NCBI GenBank assembly: GCA_014621425.1
Contig: JAANBB010000097.1
Coordinates: 1 to 64,000 of the forward strand
DNA length: 64,000 nt
Reading direction: 5' to 3'
Source: Cylindrodendrum hubeiense
Taxonomy: Eukaryota > Ascomycota > Sordariomycetes > Hypocreales > Nectriaceae
Below the pieces are notes generated by a model that was not told the origin of the DNA, did not search any database, and saw only the letters and a program-made list of their open reading frames with translations. This document shows, in pieces, positions 24,386 to 37,125 of this stretch (the stretch's first letter is position 1; every line of letters begins with the position of its first letter). A program made the translations under genes and the position numbers.

Positions 24386-25835
24386 GATGCCGCGGATCGT
24401 AGACAGAGGGCGGTTAATGGGGGTTGGTGGTATTTGGGAGTGAAAGTATAAGAGAAAGCAAATGGCCTCGAGGGGATTTGTGCTGAGTGGTTCATTCAAA
24501 CAACCCCTCTCGCAGTGTTGGGCGTCCAAGCGCACACAACAAACCCCCTCTCCAGTATTGTTGTCTCTGGTGGCCGATCGGCCGGCTTGGCGCTGTACTC
24601 ATTCGATCGTGTTAGTAGTTGGGATAGCCCCTGCTGTTTGAGGATGCCGCCTGGATCCGCAATGGGAAGTCCAGCGAGTGTTCCATGGCAATCAATTGGC
24701 CCCGCCTCAGTAGGATTTGCGTCATACCACCCAACAGTTGTTTGTCCAACTACCAACACCCGCCTCATATGCTTAAAATAGGCACGCCGAGACCCACAAG
24801 TATATTTTATCGGAATCCTCCTTTCGAAAGCTGAGTGTGTTTGAGCTTGGCGCCAAGGCTCACGGCATTCAACATGCGGAGAGTCTGACCGTGAAGAGAA
24901 GGTGGACGGAAATAATTATCAGAGTTAGAGAGCAAAGTGAGGACGAACTCGGCCAGTACTTGCCCATTCACCCCTGATATCTTAACCTGGGCCTCAACGC
25001 GCCCGCTTCAACATTGGCCCGGACCTAACATGCGTTGGTTATACCGGTCGAGCGGCGAAATAGTTCAATGATGGTTGTCAAGCTGGTCTATATTACGATT
25101 TCTTTCTATAGTATTTACTTTCAAAAGGAGCCAAATTATCATCGAGTGGTGAGTGGTCACACGAAGATCAACGGTTTTCATCGATCTGAACCAATTCGGT
25201 TCTTCAACCATCACCACTTCTCTCAGCAGTGGCCAGCAATATTCTTTTCCTACCAAGCATCTCACGCATATTTAACTGCATAAAATAGCCATGCTATATT
25301 TGTAAAGTACGGTTAGTCTTCAATTTCAAGCTTGGGGCGAGTTCCTGCGGATTAGGGGCAGCAACTCCCGCCCAGTCCAGTTCACATCCTCGGGAAGAAG
25401 AGCAAATCTCCACAGCTGATACTCCACATACTGAGATCTGTTGGTCCTCCTAACCCTACTCACAACTATAGTCAGGAGAAAGACTCGCCGCCAGCCCCCA
25501 AGGCGGAGTTTGCCGACAAAGACAAGTTGGTTCTCATCACTGCTCATTCTCAAATTCGTAGGATGATCGGAACAAGTATTCAAGCGCTACCTTCCCGTAG
25601 TCTGGATTGCCAATGAGACCTAGTTAGGCCAATCTTGACTCCGTACTTGAAATTGTGCCTTGGTCGCCAAGACGAGGGCTGCATCCATGGGACCACTCGG
25701 CACCTGATCGGTGGAATATGCTGCATGCCGAAGAGACATGAAAAGACGCGATACAAATCTACAAAGACGCAGACCAAGGCAGATATCAAACATTTGTTCA
25801 GTCGGTCGCAAATACATTCAAGACCGGACCACTGG
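24386..25835. other. 1.45-kb spacer, no gene seen
   Basis: Open frames near 24496-24781 lie on both strands of the same DNA and show no domain. The remainder is AT-rich with short frames only. Confidence 0.45.
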
Positions 25836-26428
25836 CTGCATGCGGAGATGGCCTTACACAGCTCTGTTCGCACGTATATTAAGAACGGCGAGGAAATTAA
25901 CGGGGGCCTTACTGACCCTACTAATAGCGGGACCTTTGAATGCCTTTTCAACGTCACGACCCGGGCTATGCCCATCCCTGTTTCCGGCTCCGAGCGTGCC
26001 TACCAGTTGTGGGATACCGCCAAGGCTGGCTCCAGCGCGAACTACCCCTGCGATGTCCCCGCAGTCAAGGGTGAGAGCAGCGATTCAACCTTCGAGAATG
26101 ATTCGAGCGATGCATGGCCGCCGTGGGTGAATGACTGCAATCAAATCATCCAGAACATCCAGGATGACGGTGACACGTCTTGGTCCATCCAAGTGGTTGG
26201 AAAGCAGCAGCGAGAAATTGCCCACTGGGGCACCTGAGCCTTAAGTGTCCAGGCCATTACGAAAAACAGATATTTCACTTCAAGATCGGTGAACTAGACT
26301 TGATTGACATTATCAATGATTATATGGATAGGTTTTGGAGATCTGGCATGATTGGAGCCAAGGGCGACATGCAGTACAACGGTAACGTGAAGAAGCAGAA
26401 CGACAAGATGGGTATTTTCTACGCGTGA
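25836..26428 (+). pseudogene. Relic of Hce2-type secreted protein or chitinase C-terminus
   Basis: The frame up to 26237 and the frame from about 26250 to 26428 together resemble the Hce2 (Ecp2-like) domain found as a stand-alone secreted protein or at the C-terminus of fungal class V chitinases: DSTFEN, VNDCNQIIQNI, REIAHWGT, then DLIDIINDYMDRF and MIGAKGDM. The two parts are separated by an in-frame TGA (26235-26237) and a one-base frame change just downstream. At least two positions that are usually cysteine in this domain are not. No start codon, signal peptide or upstream glycosidase domain is visible. It is therefore a 5'-truncated, disabled remnant. The family assignment is from memory of the domain pattern and is tentative. 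Confidence 0.55.
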
Positions 26429-27853
26429 GGCATCGTTCCTCTCTACAATAGTTTACCTACCTAGGGTGGGAAATGGCGACATGGGTAAAATATATTTCGA
26501 ATTGAATGACTTGTCTTCGGTGCAGGACTCGACTTATCCAAATATTAGTAGTACTGAGCAGCATGTCATAATACAATGTCCATCTTTGTGGTTCGTGGCG
26601 ACACATTAGGCTGTTCGCATCGTATTTTATGCGCTCTGTGTGCTTATTCCATCGAATAATCGTTCATCCAGCCACATGGTTCGTAAGAGACGTACCCTGT
26701 ACTGAGTAACCTTTGTACAAACTCTCAAGTTTATTGTCCAACCATGCAATTCACTCACCGAAGAGATAGGCATGGGCAGCAGCAACAGCAGCCACAGCAT
26801 CACAAGATTAAGCTGAAAATTGGTTTATGTCAAAGTTGGATGTGTGATGATTTCAATGTTCAAGTGATGTTATTGGCTTTTACGGAAGTTCGACACGGAA
26901 TCGACGCAGAAACACGTACTGTCACCGCCTCTGCAAAGGAGCGACGCAATCTTGCGCTGTAGCGGAGTATAGGGTAGGCCTATCCAGCTCGTTTTCTCTA
27001 TAACTTGTCTGTCAGGGGCGACAGGGGGCACTTACAAGTAATGTAAGATCCGGATGGCCATATATCGGGGTACGTCAGCCGCGCCACTGGAATGATGATC
27101 CTTGTAGCTGTGCCGAAGTCCCGTGTGAAAGCTGGAAGAGCAAGAGAATGGAGCCATGTGGAGCCCGATCCTTCGAAAGTTGGGGTGGTTCAATAAACAT
27201 CAAACAAACATCAGGGAGAAGCACTCCGGGGTTTATTTCCCCTTCCACTCAATGGCAGTTAACGTGCCAATGTTTGCTGCTGAGCCAAACACAAGCCATT
27301 GAACAAGTGGTGCGTAGCTCTGGCGTCCCTTGTGCCGCAATTCCAGAACGCCTGAGACGCACGTAGTGGGGACGGGGTGGATAGAAAGCTGGGGCTGGTC
27401 GGGTATGACGGCCGGAGAAATTGACCCCCCAGGTTGATACAAGGGTGCGACGCGGATGTCAGATGCCGCATTTCAAGGTATCGTAGCAGCAGTTCCCACC
27501 AAGAACCACAATAGGGCATCTGAACTCATGGATGCGATGCAGAATAGATTAAATCGCAGTTTCTTGGTGAGTCGGTCCCTGCATCGAGTGCGTACTCTTC
27601 TGTTTCAGCATCATCCTGTTATTTTGAACAAACGGAACACAATGCCGAAACGGAATATATAGGCTCGTTGGTCCTACACCATAGAATAGAATCAATCAAA
27701 TCAGACCAAGCGACTGGATCGTTAGTAATTCGAGCTCTTACTTGTCTAAATTCCCTTCTTTACAGCCCTTAGACCTTTTCACTCTTTTGATCGTCGTCTG
27801 GAATACGCACATCACCTCGCACTCTTTACTACAAAACCCGACTCAACATCACC
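26429..27853. other. 1.4-kb spacer, polygalacturonase promoter
   Basis: No gene seen. A CAG/CAA-rich stretch lies at about 26775-26800. A TATA-like GAATATATAGG lies at about 27653-27663, some 190 bp upstream of the polygalacturonase start, and pyrimidine-rich leader sequence precedes the ATG. Confidence 0.5.
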
Positions 27854-29044
27854 ATGCAGTACCGACTCTTGACAGCGCTCCTTGCCGGTGCCACCACCGT
27901 CCTGGCAGCCCCCGCGCCTGCGCCAACCGCAGCCTCTAGCATCGAGCGGGCTGTGAACAGGCGTTCCTCGAATGGATCCTGCACCTTCAGCGGATCTGAC
28001 GGCTACTCCGAAGCCAGCGCATCCAAGTCGTCCTGCGCAACCATTGTCCTGTCCGCCCTTACTGTTCCCTCTGGAACTACGCTGGACTTGACCGGGCTCC
28101 CCGACGACACCGAGGTTATCTTCGAGGGCGAGACCGTCTGGGAGTATGGCGAGTGGGAAGGTCCCTTGTTTGCCGTCAGCGGTACTTCGATCACTGTCAC
28201 AGGTGCCGATGGTAGCTCACTCAACGGAAACGGTGCTTCTTACTGGGATGGTGAGGGAAGCAATGGCGGCAAGACAAAGCCCAAGTTTTTCCAGGCCCAC
28301 GACTTGACCACCTCGACTATCCAGAACATCAACATCGTGAACCCCCCGGTCCAGGTCTTCAGCATCAATGGTGCTCAGACCCTGACTGTCAGTGGAGTCA
28401 CTATCGACGCCAAGGATGGTGATTCCGGCGGTGGTCACAACACTGACGGCTTCGACATTGGTTCCTCGGACGGCGTGACCATCAGCGGCGCGACTGTTTA
28501 CAACCAGGATGATTGCGTTGCCATCAACTCCGGAACGGTAAGTCAATATGCGCACTTCATGTCTACCTAACAGCCATCTAACTATTTCATTTTATAGAAC
28601 ATCGTCTTCACTGGCGGTTACTGCTCCGGCGGCCATGGTCTTAGCATTGGTTCCATTGGTGGCCGAGACGACAACACCGTCTCTGGTGTGTCTTTCGAGT
28701 CTTCTACCATTACCAACTCGCAGAATGGTATTCGCATCAAGACCAAGGCTGGAGACACTGGTACGGTTTCCGATGTGACTTACAAGGATATCGAGCTGTC
28801 CAGCATCTCCGACTACGGCATTGTTGTTGACCAGGCCTACGATGGCGACGAGGCCACCAACGGCATCACCATCAGCGGCTTCACCCTTGACGGTATCGCC
28901 GGCACTGTTGACTCCGATGCTGACTACGCCATCTACATCAACTGTGGCAGCGGCAGCTGCACCGACTGGACCTGGACTGACGTGTCTGTCACGGGTGCCG
29001 ATGATTCCTGCTCCAACCAGCCCAGCGGCATCACTTGCTCGTAA
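27854..29044 (+). CDS. Endopolygalacturonase, GH28
   Basis: Two exons: 27854-28537 and 28598-29044 (1131 nt, 376 aa). It has a signal peptide ([20 protein letters not shown]), a short propeptide ending near a basic RR, then the right-handed beta-helix domain. GH28 catalytic motifs are all present: NTDGFD, QDDCV with the paired aspartates, [11 protein letters not shown] with the catalytic His, and RIKTK for substrate binding. The intron sits between the DD motif and the GGHG motif. The length is normal for secreted fungal endo-polygalacturonases, which cut alpha-1,4 bonds in homogalacturonan during pectin degradation. The frame is clean and codon usage strongly C-biased at third positions, suggesting high expression. 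Confidence 0.97.
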
Positions 29045-30877
29045 AGCAGGAAGGATTGGGATATCCGCTGTTTGTGTAAATAATTTTCTTCATAATTCTA
29101 GACGGCTGGGCCTACTAGCTGGTGTACATGCATACCTGATATAGCATCTTGAACATTGTTTCACTTGTCGGGCAAATAATTTCCCTTACGTGACCGTGTC
29201 GCAGATGCCCTTGAGAATCTTGTTTCACTTGACCCACAATGGCCATCGAACCAGGGACATTTATCTGTTGATTATCAAGCCGCGCGGATGTGTCTGACGG
29301 TGTGAAACAACCTCTTCTGCAAAACGTTCGTCACTCGTTTGCGAGAACTTTGATGTTTCTTTTGAGTTTGAAGTAGTAAAGGACAAGATCAACGGGTAAC
29401 ACAGTAGCTCGTGACCCCATCACAGCTTTCGTTGGCGGTCGCTAAGCCATATGGTCTTCAGACCATTATCAGATTGAAAGCCACTAAATGAGCCTCAACA
29501 TTCCATGATGGAACTAACGGCAGACTTCTCTCATAGAACTCTATTAGCTCTACTTTATTCGGTAGTCGGGGTTTTCATTGGCGCTTTCACTCACAAGCTC
29601 ATTGTTTCCTTGATGGCTTTTGGATCGGATCGCGGGGCTAGCGGGCGGGATATGGTTCTCCCATTGGCAATGTGACCAAATTTGGGATTCACTTGGTAGA
29701 AAGAGAATACGGCTACTAAGGTACCTCAAGACCACCCCATCCACATGTGGGTGTCACTCATGGCGGCCCCGTTTGTAGTACGTATGCACAGTCATTGTGT
29801 CGAGATTGTGGGTTTAGAAGGCTCGACTTGGATATTATTTGCCAACAAGCTCTCAAACGTCCCAGCGATCGACGTTGGGCTTAAAAGAAAACCGTAAGTT
29901 CTTGTTGAGCCGCCTAATTTCGACGAATAGCATCATAAAGCTAGATCTGTTTTCTTTCATGTTATCGCCCAGAGGAGAAGGCGGAGGCAGCTGTCACCGA
30001 CATGTGGGATGTGGGGTTATAAGGGAGAGGGCGCCACTGAGTCGGTCCACACTTTAGTGTCTTGCCACTTGTACTTTGCGACGCATCTCAAATGCGATCT
30101 TTGATAGGGTACAGCGATTCTTGCTGATTGTACTGTATTTGTACCGATAGCTCAAGTCTGCTAGCATTAGCATCGCTTGCTTCTTCCAGTGCTCAATAAT
30201 GCGTCGACCTTACACATAATCCTCTCACTCAAAGGCCAACGAATGACCATGATATGGGCTGCCAAGTTGAGCCTCTGCTTCTGCACGAATTGCAAGCCGT
30301 TTTGGCATGATACGCGTGGCCACCGCGTAAGCTAGGGTGATATGAATTGTGTTAAAATGAATGGTCTAACCTACTGCGACCTAGTTCTGACACAAACCAG
30401 GCCATTTGGGCTAGAGCATTGAGACCAAAAAGATAACCTCAACCGCGCTATTGGAGCTATGGGCAAACAAGGCCACAGGGTTTGGTTGGCATTCCACGTG
30501 TTGCCAGAAACGGCCTAGGGTATGTTGTGGCTCACTGTGGTGGCGTTGAACCATGTCTTGATCTGGTATGTCAGCTCTAGCTGGACTGGGCGAGGCTCGT
30601 TTGGTTGGCCTGGGCATTGAGACGGCGAGGAATTAAACAAGCCACATCTTCGTTGGACCCGAAAAATCTTGAACTATTGAAAAAGCCGGGTCTATGAATG
30701 GAGACATCCTGTTTATTCTGTTAAATCCAGGTGACACTTAAGGGGGAGCCAGCGATAAGGTGGTGTGGTGAAAAAGGATTTCAAGGGCACGCTTCCCTGG
30801 CCGTTGCGCGCATTTGGGCACCCTTCTTATTTGTATTCATATTGCGTTTTTGCACACATTCCTTTCAGGCCTCAGTC
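29045..30877. other. 1.8-kb spacer, no gene seen
   Basis: No open frame has recognisable content. It holds the 3' region of the polygalacturonase gene and the upstream region of the GH16 gene. Confidence 0.5.
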
Positions 30878-31815
30878 ATGTCTCTCAGTCTGCGCCTAGT
30901 AGTCTTGTTTTCCTTCCTCGCCGTTGCACAGGCATGGTCGCCCCCGACGTACAGTGGCTACAGGCGCATTTGGTTCTCCAGCTTTGTCGGGACACCAGGC
31001 ACGCCGCCAGATAGTACTAACTGGAATATCATCACGGGCGACAATAACTACAACAACGAGTCTCAGACATACTCGAGTAACAAAGTCAACCTCCGACGAA
31101 CTTCCAAACACACCCTGCAGCTGGTCCCAAGAAAAAATGTCAAGGTCGCCAAGGGGTGGACGTCTGCGCGTATCGAGAGCAAGTACACGTTTACTCCGGC
31201 AGTGGGCAAGATTACCAGATTCGAGTCTTCTCTCCGTCTAGGAGGAAACGCTGCCGTACACAAGCAGAGCATTTGGCCCGCTTTCTGGCTCCTCGGAGAC
31301 TCGTGCCGGAAGGGTGTTAAATGGCCAGGCTGCGGAGAAATCGATATTATGGAGAATATCAACGGCCAGAACACCGGTTTCGGCAGCATGCATTGCGATG
31401 TATCACCCGGCGGCATTTGCAACGAAAATACTGGCCTCAGCTCCACGACTTCCCTTACGTTTTACAAGTATCAGGTCTGGCGTGTGGAGTTCAACCGCAA
31501 GAGCAGCAGCTACAAGAGCCAGTACATTACGTGGTATTTGGATGGGAAACAGTTTCACCGTGTTACTGGTGCGCAAATTGGTAGTGCTGCCGTGTGGAAG
31601 ACTCTCTGCCAGAGCCCGCTCTACACTATTTTCAACGTCGCTGTCGGCGGCTACTGGGTAAGTTTCTCTTTCAACTGCACCACTTGATTGAGGTGCATAT
31701 GGTCTTGTTAATCCTGACATGTTCGTCATAGCCTGGTTATCCGAACTCTCAGACATGGGGAGGAATGGGCAGCATGATGGAGGTCGGCTACGTTGCTCAC
31801 TATGTATCAACATAG
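30878..31815 (+). CDS. Secreted GH16 glycosidase
   Basis: Two exons: 30878-31657 and 31732-31815 (864 nt, 287 aa). The start ATG 30878 gives a signal peptide MSLSLRLVVLFSFLAVAQAW; an in-frame upstream extension lacks this feature and is rejected. The GH16 active-site strand GEIDIMENING (ExDxxE, nucleophile and acid/base glutamates) lies near residue 152. SIWPAFWLLGDSC precedes it and ITWYLDGKQFHRV follows, all in the usual order. The C-terminal strand from exon 2 (YPNSQTWGGMGSMMEVGYV) completes the beta-jelly roll. The product should hydrolyse or transglycosylate beta-glucans (laminarinase or lichenase-like); exact specificity is not readable. Frame intact. Confidence 0.92.
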
Positions 31816-34800
31816 GTCACGATACTGTACTAATGCTAGACTGATTTATCACAGAATATGATCGTAAATCGTAATTTGACGAATGAACATATCCCAATCC
31901 ATCGGGGAGATAGTATTGTCTCCAAGTTGCAACGTAATTCATATTTGGAAGAACTAATCAGCAAGATATCACAGTCCAGGTGATGTCTACTTTGAGTGGA
32001 TGGGAATCTCTACCCGCTTGATCCGGCCGGTGTCCAGCCCAAGATCTAGTATCACACCCACCGCCCTAATCTCTCAACGGCGGTAATAGTTGATGTCACT
32101 TCAGAAACACTTTTATCCGGAAGCAATAATAGGGTCGGTAACCAATCATCAAGTTCATGGACCAGTTCCATCCAACCGAGTACTATATCTATTACTTCGT
32201 CGTTGGCATATCTGAATTCCGACACCGCCATTGCCAACCAGCTGAATTGAGAGCACCCTCGAATAATTTCTAAATTTATATTACAGGCAGGAAGCCATCG
32301 CCGTGGCTCAGTAGTACGAATAGAACACCACGTGATGGATCGCCTGCATATAGCAGCTAATTAGGCCTACGCAAAACTTGGGACTAATATACTCCTACTA
32401 CGTTACCCTATACACCAGATCAACCTTCCTCGGCCAGGGAGACGCATACACCACTGCATAGACATTTGAACCTCATCCTTCCCATATTTTGGTACTTTTT
32501 TGCAAGTCGCCCGCTATCTAACACTTGAGTGCGTCATCCTTACCATCCATTAGATAATTTTGGGTATGAGTCAATTCTTTCGGAAACGACGATAGGGGTA
32601 GTATAAGCCCTCTCGCCGGTGATATTTAAATGGGTCGAGTGTTGTTTGGACTTAGTTGGCTGTCGAAATTGACTAGGACTGGGTCGTCGTCAACATTGAC
32701 TAGATTGGGATGCCGGATATTCAAATTTGCTTCACCAGAGCTTTATTGCTTCTGGCACATCTACATATCGTACCATTTCCCAAACAAAGTCCGCCCCAAT
32801 TCCCATCTTTTCTCTGGAATTGTGGTAGTATCACATCGGTAGCGAGTTATATGGTGGTGTGGCGTACGTGAGGGCGGCCAAGGTATCATTATGTCCGACA
32901 GCCGATACATATCTCAGCAGACAGGACGCTCTTTATTCAGTTATTCTACGGGAACAGTTGAGTGAAAGAAGCGTCGCATGCTAGGAGATTCTGTACTAAT
33001 AGTACAAGTCATATCCTAATGAAAAGGGATTTTGTGCAATGACACAAAACCACACTCTAATGCCAACGAAAACGACTGCAGGGTAGCCGCTCTGGAGACG
33101 ACTTCAAATCGGATGGTAGAAGCAATGCCACTTAACAACCAGATCTGCAATGAACCAAATAAATGATAATACCACATGATCATACGGAATCAACATGATG
33201 CTCAAAGATGGGAGCAACCGAATAAGAGTGGAAGGCTGCAAATGCGGCCAGGCGGGAGCCCTGAATGTAATGCAATAACCATAGAGTCTGGTGAGTAAGA
33301 GACTTACAAATCATGAATACAAAACATTACTGTTATACGGATTGGATATCGATTCACTAATAACTTTACCGCTAACCATAGTGGTATGGACGCTCAGAAA
33401 GGGAGCAAAATCATAAATTCGTATAGATGTAAACCGCTACACGTACGTCTGTAATGTCATCATAGACTAAGTATGACGGACGAGTAAGAAGAACAAACGT
33501 GACTGCAGGACTGCCATTGGTAATCGTAGAGCTCTCCTGTCAAATGGTTACAGAAGTGGGGAATTATTCGTCGAAAGAAGGCTCGAATCATTTGACTGTC
33601 GCCGACTCACTTCGTTTATGTCGGCCGCTCGTCGTAGAATAATCATCAATCAGCTCTAGCCAGCACACAAAAGCTGTAAGCGCGAGTATGTCAGCCTCTG
33701 ATATGCTAAGATTATTCGCAGAAGATAAGGCCAGTATTATTCCTCGAGTTCTTCCTTCATGTACAGGTATCTTGCTGGCTCGAGGAACTGCGATCCCGTG
33801 TACCTAACGCTGAGGCCCAAGGAGAAATCGGATGACCTTCAAAATTTCCGCGAAACTGGGCTGCTGGACTTTATGACGCATCATCGCAGGGGTGCGACAT
33901 AAGCACCACGACCAAGATCCTGTATCGGAACTTACCGACGAGAGGTCTGGAAGCCCCGCGTCTTTGTTTATCGATCGACTATCCAATCACGATAAGCTGG
34001 CTAACCGAACTGGCCAGCTGCTCAAGTCGAAAGGGCTGAGCACTATGCATGCGGGTGAGACGGCAATTGAGCCACCGCCATCGACTCGGATCTGCAGATT
34101 CCGTGACCACTGCCGCCGATAAAATGAGGAGAGGCCCGTGTAGGGAAAGGGGGAAGTCTAAATTGAGCACTAGTATAGGGATCAACAAGTCACTACTAGG
34201 GTCGCGGTCGAGACGAGTCCAGTGAACCAGACCCGGCAGAGTAAGTAAGAGTGTAGGGCAGGATGTTTCAGTGCGGAGCGGAGGGTTGGCGAGGCGGCTG
34301 CTAGGAATCCCGAATCCAGACTGCACCAATGAGAACTGCAGCCCGTTTCTACAAACAGACAGCACTTTCTCGTGTCTAAGATCCCCGTGTTTCTGCGTGC
34401 CGCCATGCAGAGGGATCAGTCATCTGTGGCCGGATGAAGCCGTATCCCAGTGGGTTACACAACAGGCTAGGAGAGCACAGGAGCAGCAATGGCCTGTCAT
34501 GCCCAATATTAGGATTGCAGCATACTTCAATCTCAGGGACTCATTCCCACAACCAAACAACATTTCTTGACTGATTTGCCAGCTTCAAACGACAGTCCGA
34601 TATTATTCTGTGTGCTCGCCGTCTCACCATCTCCCGCAAAATCCGTGCGCAGCTCAGAAAGAGCATCTCCCTGATCTTTCAACACGCGCATCAGCGACTA
34701 ATAAGTCATGACGTCGCGTGAGGTCTCTAGCTCCAAAGAGCCCCCAGAATTCCGGAAGGCAATGTAGCCGTCGGGTTCGTGCTGTTCCGAGCGACGATCG

Positions 34801-35658
34801 GGCTAGCAGACGCCTTCCGGGGACTAGCGGCGTGTCTTAGCCACTTGATGTCACTACGCCTGCGTCGATTGCTAAAGCCCTGGTTGTCATTGGTAGGCCC
34901 CCCTGGTCCCAATGGGGTAGTCTGAACTCTGGACTGTCTTGAGCTCCCTTCATTTCCCGTCCCAGCCCTGCGCCAGCCCTGCGCCAGCCCGACACGGCCT
35001 GGATCATTCTTGGGCGCCGCGTTACGGCCCCCACTTGTTGTTTCTTGTCATGGAGGTTAGGTTGGGGTAGTGAGCTGCGGGGAGGACCGTCTACATGTGG
35101 GAAACAAAACGAAACGTAAATCAAACCATCATTTTGACCAGAATTGTATGCACTTCGGGATTGTTTTGAGAACATGTTTAGATTGGGAGATGGATGTGCG
35201 GAAGTTGCTGTCTCAACACCACATCGCAATGGTCGAGACCGGATGCAAGCTTTCAAGACAGTCTCACTCCTGGAATCCAAGCAGTCCAATCATGGCCGAG
35301 CTAAAGGTAATTGTGCAGCCTATCATTTCCCCAATCTGGCTAAGACGGCTGGCGGCAATGCAGCTTCCGCCCAAGCCGGCATCATGTGGCTGCGTTGTTT
35401 AGCTTGCCACCCCTCTGGATCGAGCCGAAGGCCCGAACGGAGCCTTACAGATCCGGAGCACTAGCTAAGGTACGAGACATACTGATTCCTGTACCGTGTA
35501 AGTAGTTCTTAAGATGAAGGAAGCTTTTGCAGGAAAAAGGGTTCTTCAAACAGGTCAAGAAGCAGCGCAGTCTCTAATCTTTTCACACTTTCATCATCAA
35601 CATTGTTGCCCTCTCATACATTCGGACTCACTTTGCTCCATTATACCCACCTCTCACG
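31816..35658. other. 3.8-kb gene-poor region
   Basis: The longest gene-poor stretch in the window. Frames of 60-150 codons occur (for example 34837-35289 on the minus strand) but overlap frames on the other strand, show no domains, and do not join into exons. A short 11-bp-unit repeat (CAGCCCTGCGC) lies at about 34965-34990. I found no intact transposon ends. Confidence 0.45.
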
Positions 35659-36710
35659 ATGCGTTTCAACAATATTGCCCTGGCAGCGACGGCTGTCGTG
35701 TCTGTCACTGCAGCGCGGCCTTCAGATACCCCTATCTGCGATTACTACACTACGGCATTGCTCAAGAACAACACTGCGAAAAATCAGCTCACTCTCCTGA
35801 CTCTCCTTGTCAACACTGTTGTCATTGGAAACTGTGAGTAAAGGGCTCTTTACGAAACTTGTGGGTCATAGCTGATATCCCGTTTTTTAGACACAGAACC
35901 CAATGTTGGCATCAAGGTTCCCGGTATCCTCGCCGCGGGCAAGGTTAACGACACCGAGGTCAACTTGCTGCCATACTTCAGCGGCGAACTTGCCTCTACC
36001 AACCGCGGAGGCAAAATGGGTGTCGCCGTTAACTTCCTGGATGGAGGTGGTGCTGCGCCATTGATGAAGAACAAGGCAGCGAACGATGAGACCTCGGACC
36101 AATAGTACGAATCTCCACAACACATGCACACCTGGAATGAAAACTAACACGGTCATCTAGCTTCCTCCTCACTCACCTTTACCAATTCTTCGGCTCTCTC
36201 CTCGGCTGCTCCGAGCAGGGTATGGCCGGCTTCGACGCGTACAAGGCCCAATCCTCGATGTACAAGGTGCACAAGTTTATGGATCTCGACTACTATCAAG
36301 TAACCTACTTTGTCACCCAGGTCGGCCTTGCGGCAGCATCCTTCGGCGTTGCCGAGGACGACATCAAGGCTGTTGCCATGGCCCTCAACTCCATCTTCAA
36401 CGTCCGCTGCGCACCGGCCACGACTGCCATCAAGGCCCAGGGTGCTCAGCTTCAGTCCATCTGCATCGATAAGTCATGCCCTCTCGCGAAGGACGGCGTG
36501 TGCTCCAAGTACGATACCCCCATTGAGCCTAAGAACGCCACTGCGAGTGGAGATGAGAGCTCTGCCTCAGCTAGCATGGCCAGCGGCACCGCAACGGCAA
36601 CCGGCACCTCGGCTACTACGGAAGCGAGTGCCACTACTACTGGCGGTGCCACCGCCATGGGTCTTAGCTGGGCTGCCGCTGCTGTCGGATTTGCCGCATT
36701 TATGCTATAA
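35659..36710 (+). CDS. Conserved fungal GPI-anchored surface protein
   Basis: Three exons: 35659-35833, 35891-36104 and 36161-36710 (939 nt, 312 aa). The N-terminus MRFNNIALAATAVVSVTAARP is a signal peptide. The body has a helical, cysteine-containing core (ICDYYTTALLKNNTAKNQ, LLTLLVNTVVIGN, RGGKMGVAVNFLDGGGAAP, THLYQFFGSLLGC, QLQSICIDKSC). It then passes into a Ser/Thr/Ala-rich stalk and a C-terminal hydrophobic helix preceded by small residues, the pattern of a GPI-attachment signal. I recognise the layout as a widespread ascomycete secreted family but know no established activity. Introns and reading frame are clean. Confidence 0.88.
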
Positions 36711-36977
36711 AGGGCAGAGGCTCTTGGAATGTAGAATAGGAAGTGTCGTTGGTGTCTTGAAATGACAGCACCAACAGTCGTGGTGGCACATTGGATCTAA
36801 ACCCTTACGGTTGAGGGAAGAGCGAATATTACAGAGAGTCAGGATAATAATTCAATATCATTCATCGGCGTACTGAGTTTTGGCTCGGTTTTGCGCTCCT
36901 ATCTAGGGACCTAAATCGTCGTGCCACAAGCTCTGGTCCTTGAAAAATTTACTTCACAACCCAAAATTTTCCTTCTC

Positions 36978-37125
36978 AATCCAGCAGCCGTGTCGAAACG
37001 AAATGAGTGGATAGAAGAACAAGTGAGATATCTAAAACGCGTAAAACGCGGAATCCAGCAGCCGTGTCGAAACGAAATGAGTGGATAGAAGAACAAGTGA
37101 GATATCTAAAACGCGTAAAACGCGG
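36978..37125. repeat. 74-bp tandem duplication spanning the end of the HD gene
   Basis: The segment starting AATCCAGCAGCCGTG at 36978 recurs from 37052 with a period of 74 bp, essentially exactly. The distal copy (37052-37125) includes the last codons and the stop of the HD-domain gene; the other copy lies just past the stop. Confidence 0.95.

Noticed and set aside
24496..24781. Frames on both strands upstream of the DUF7136 gene
   Set aside because: Complementary frames of similar length on the same DNA with no recognisable family.
34837..35289. 150-codon minus-strand frame in the 31.8-35.7 kb gene-poor region
   Set aside because: No recognisable motif, competing plus-strand frames over the same DNA, and no splice context.
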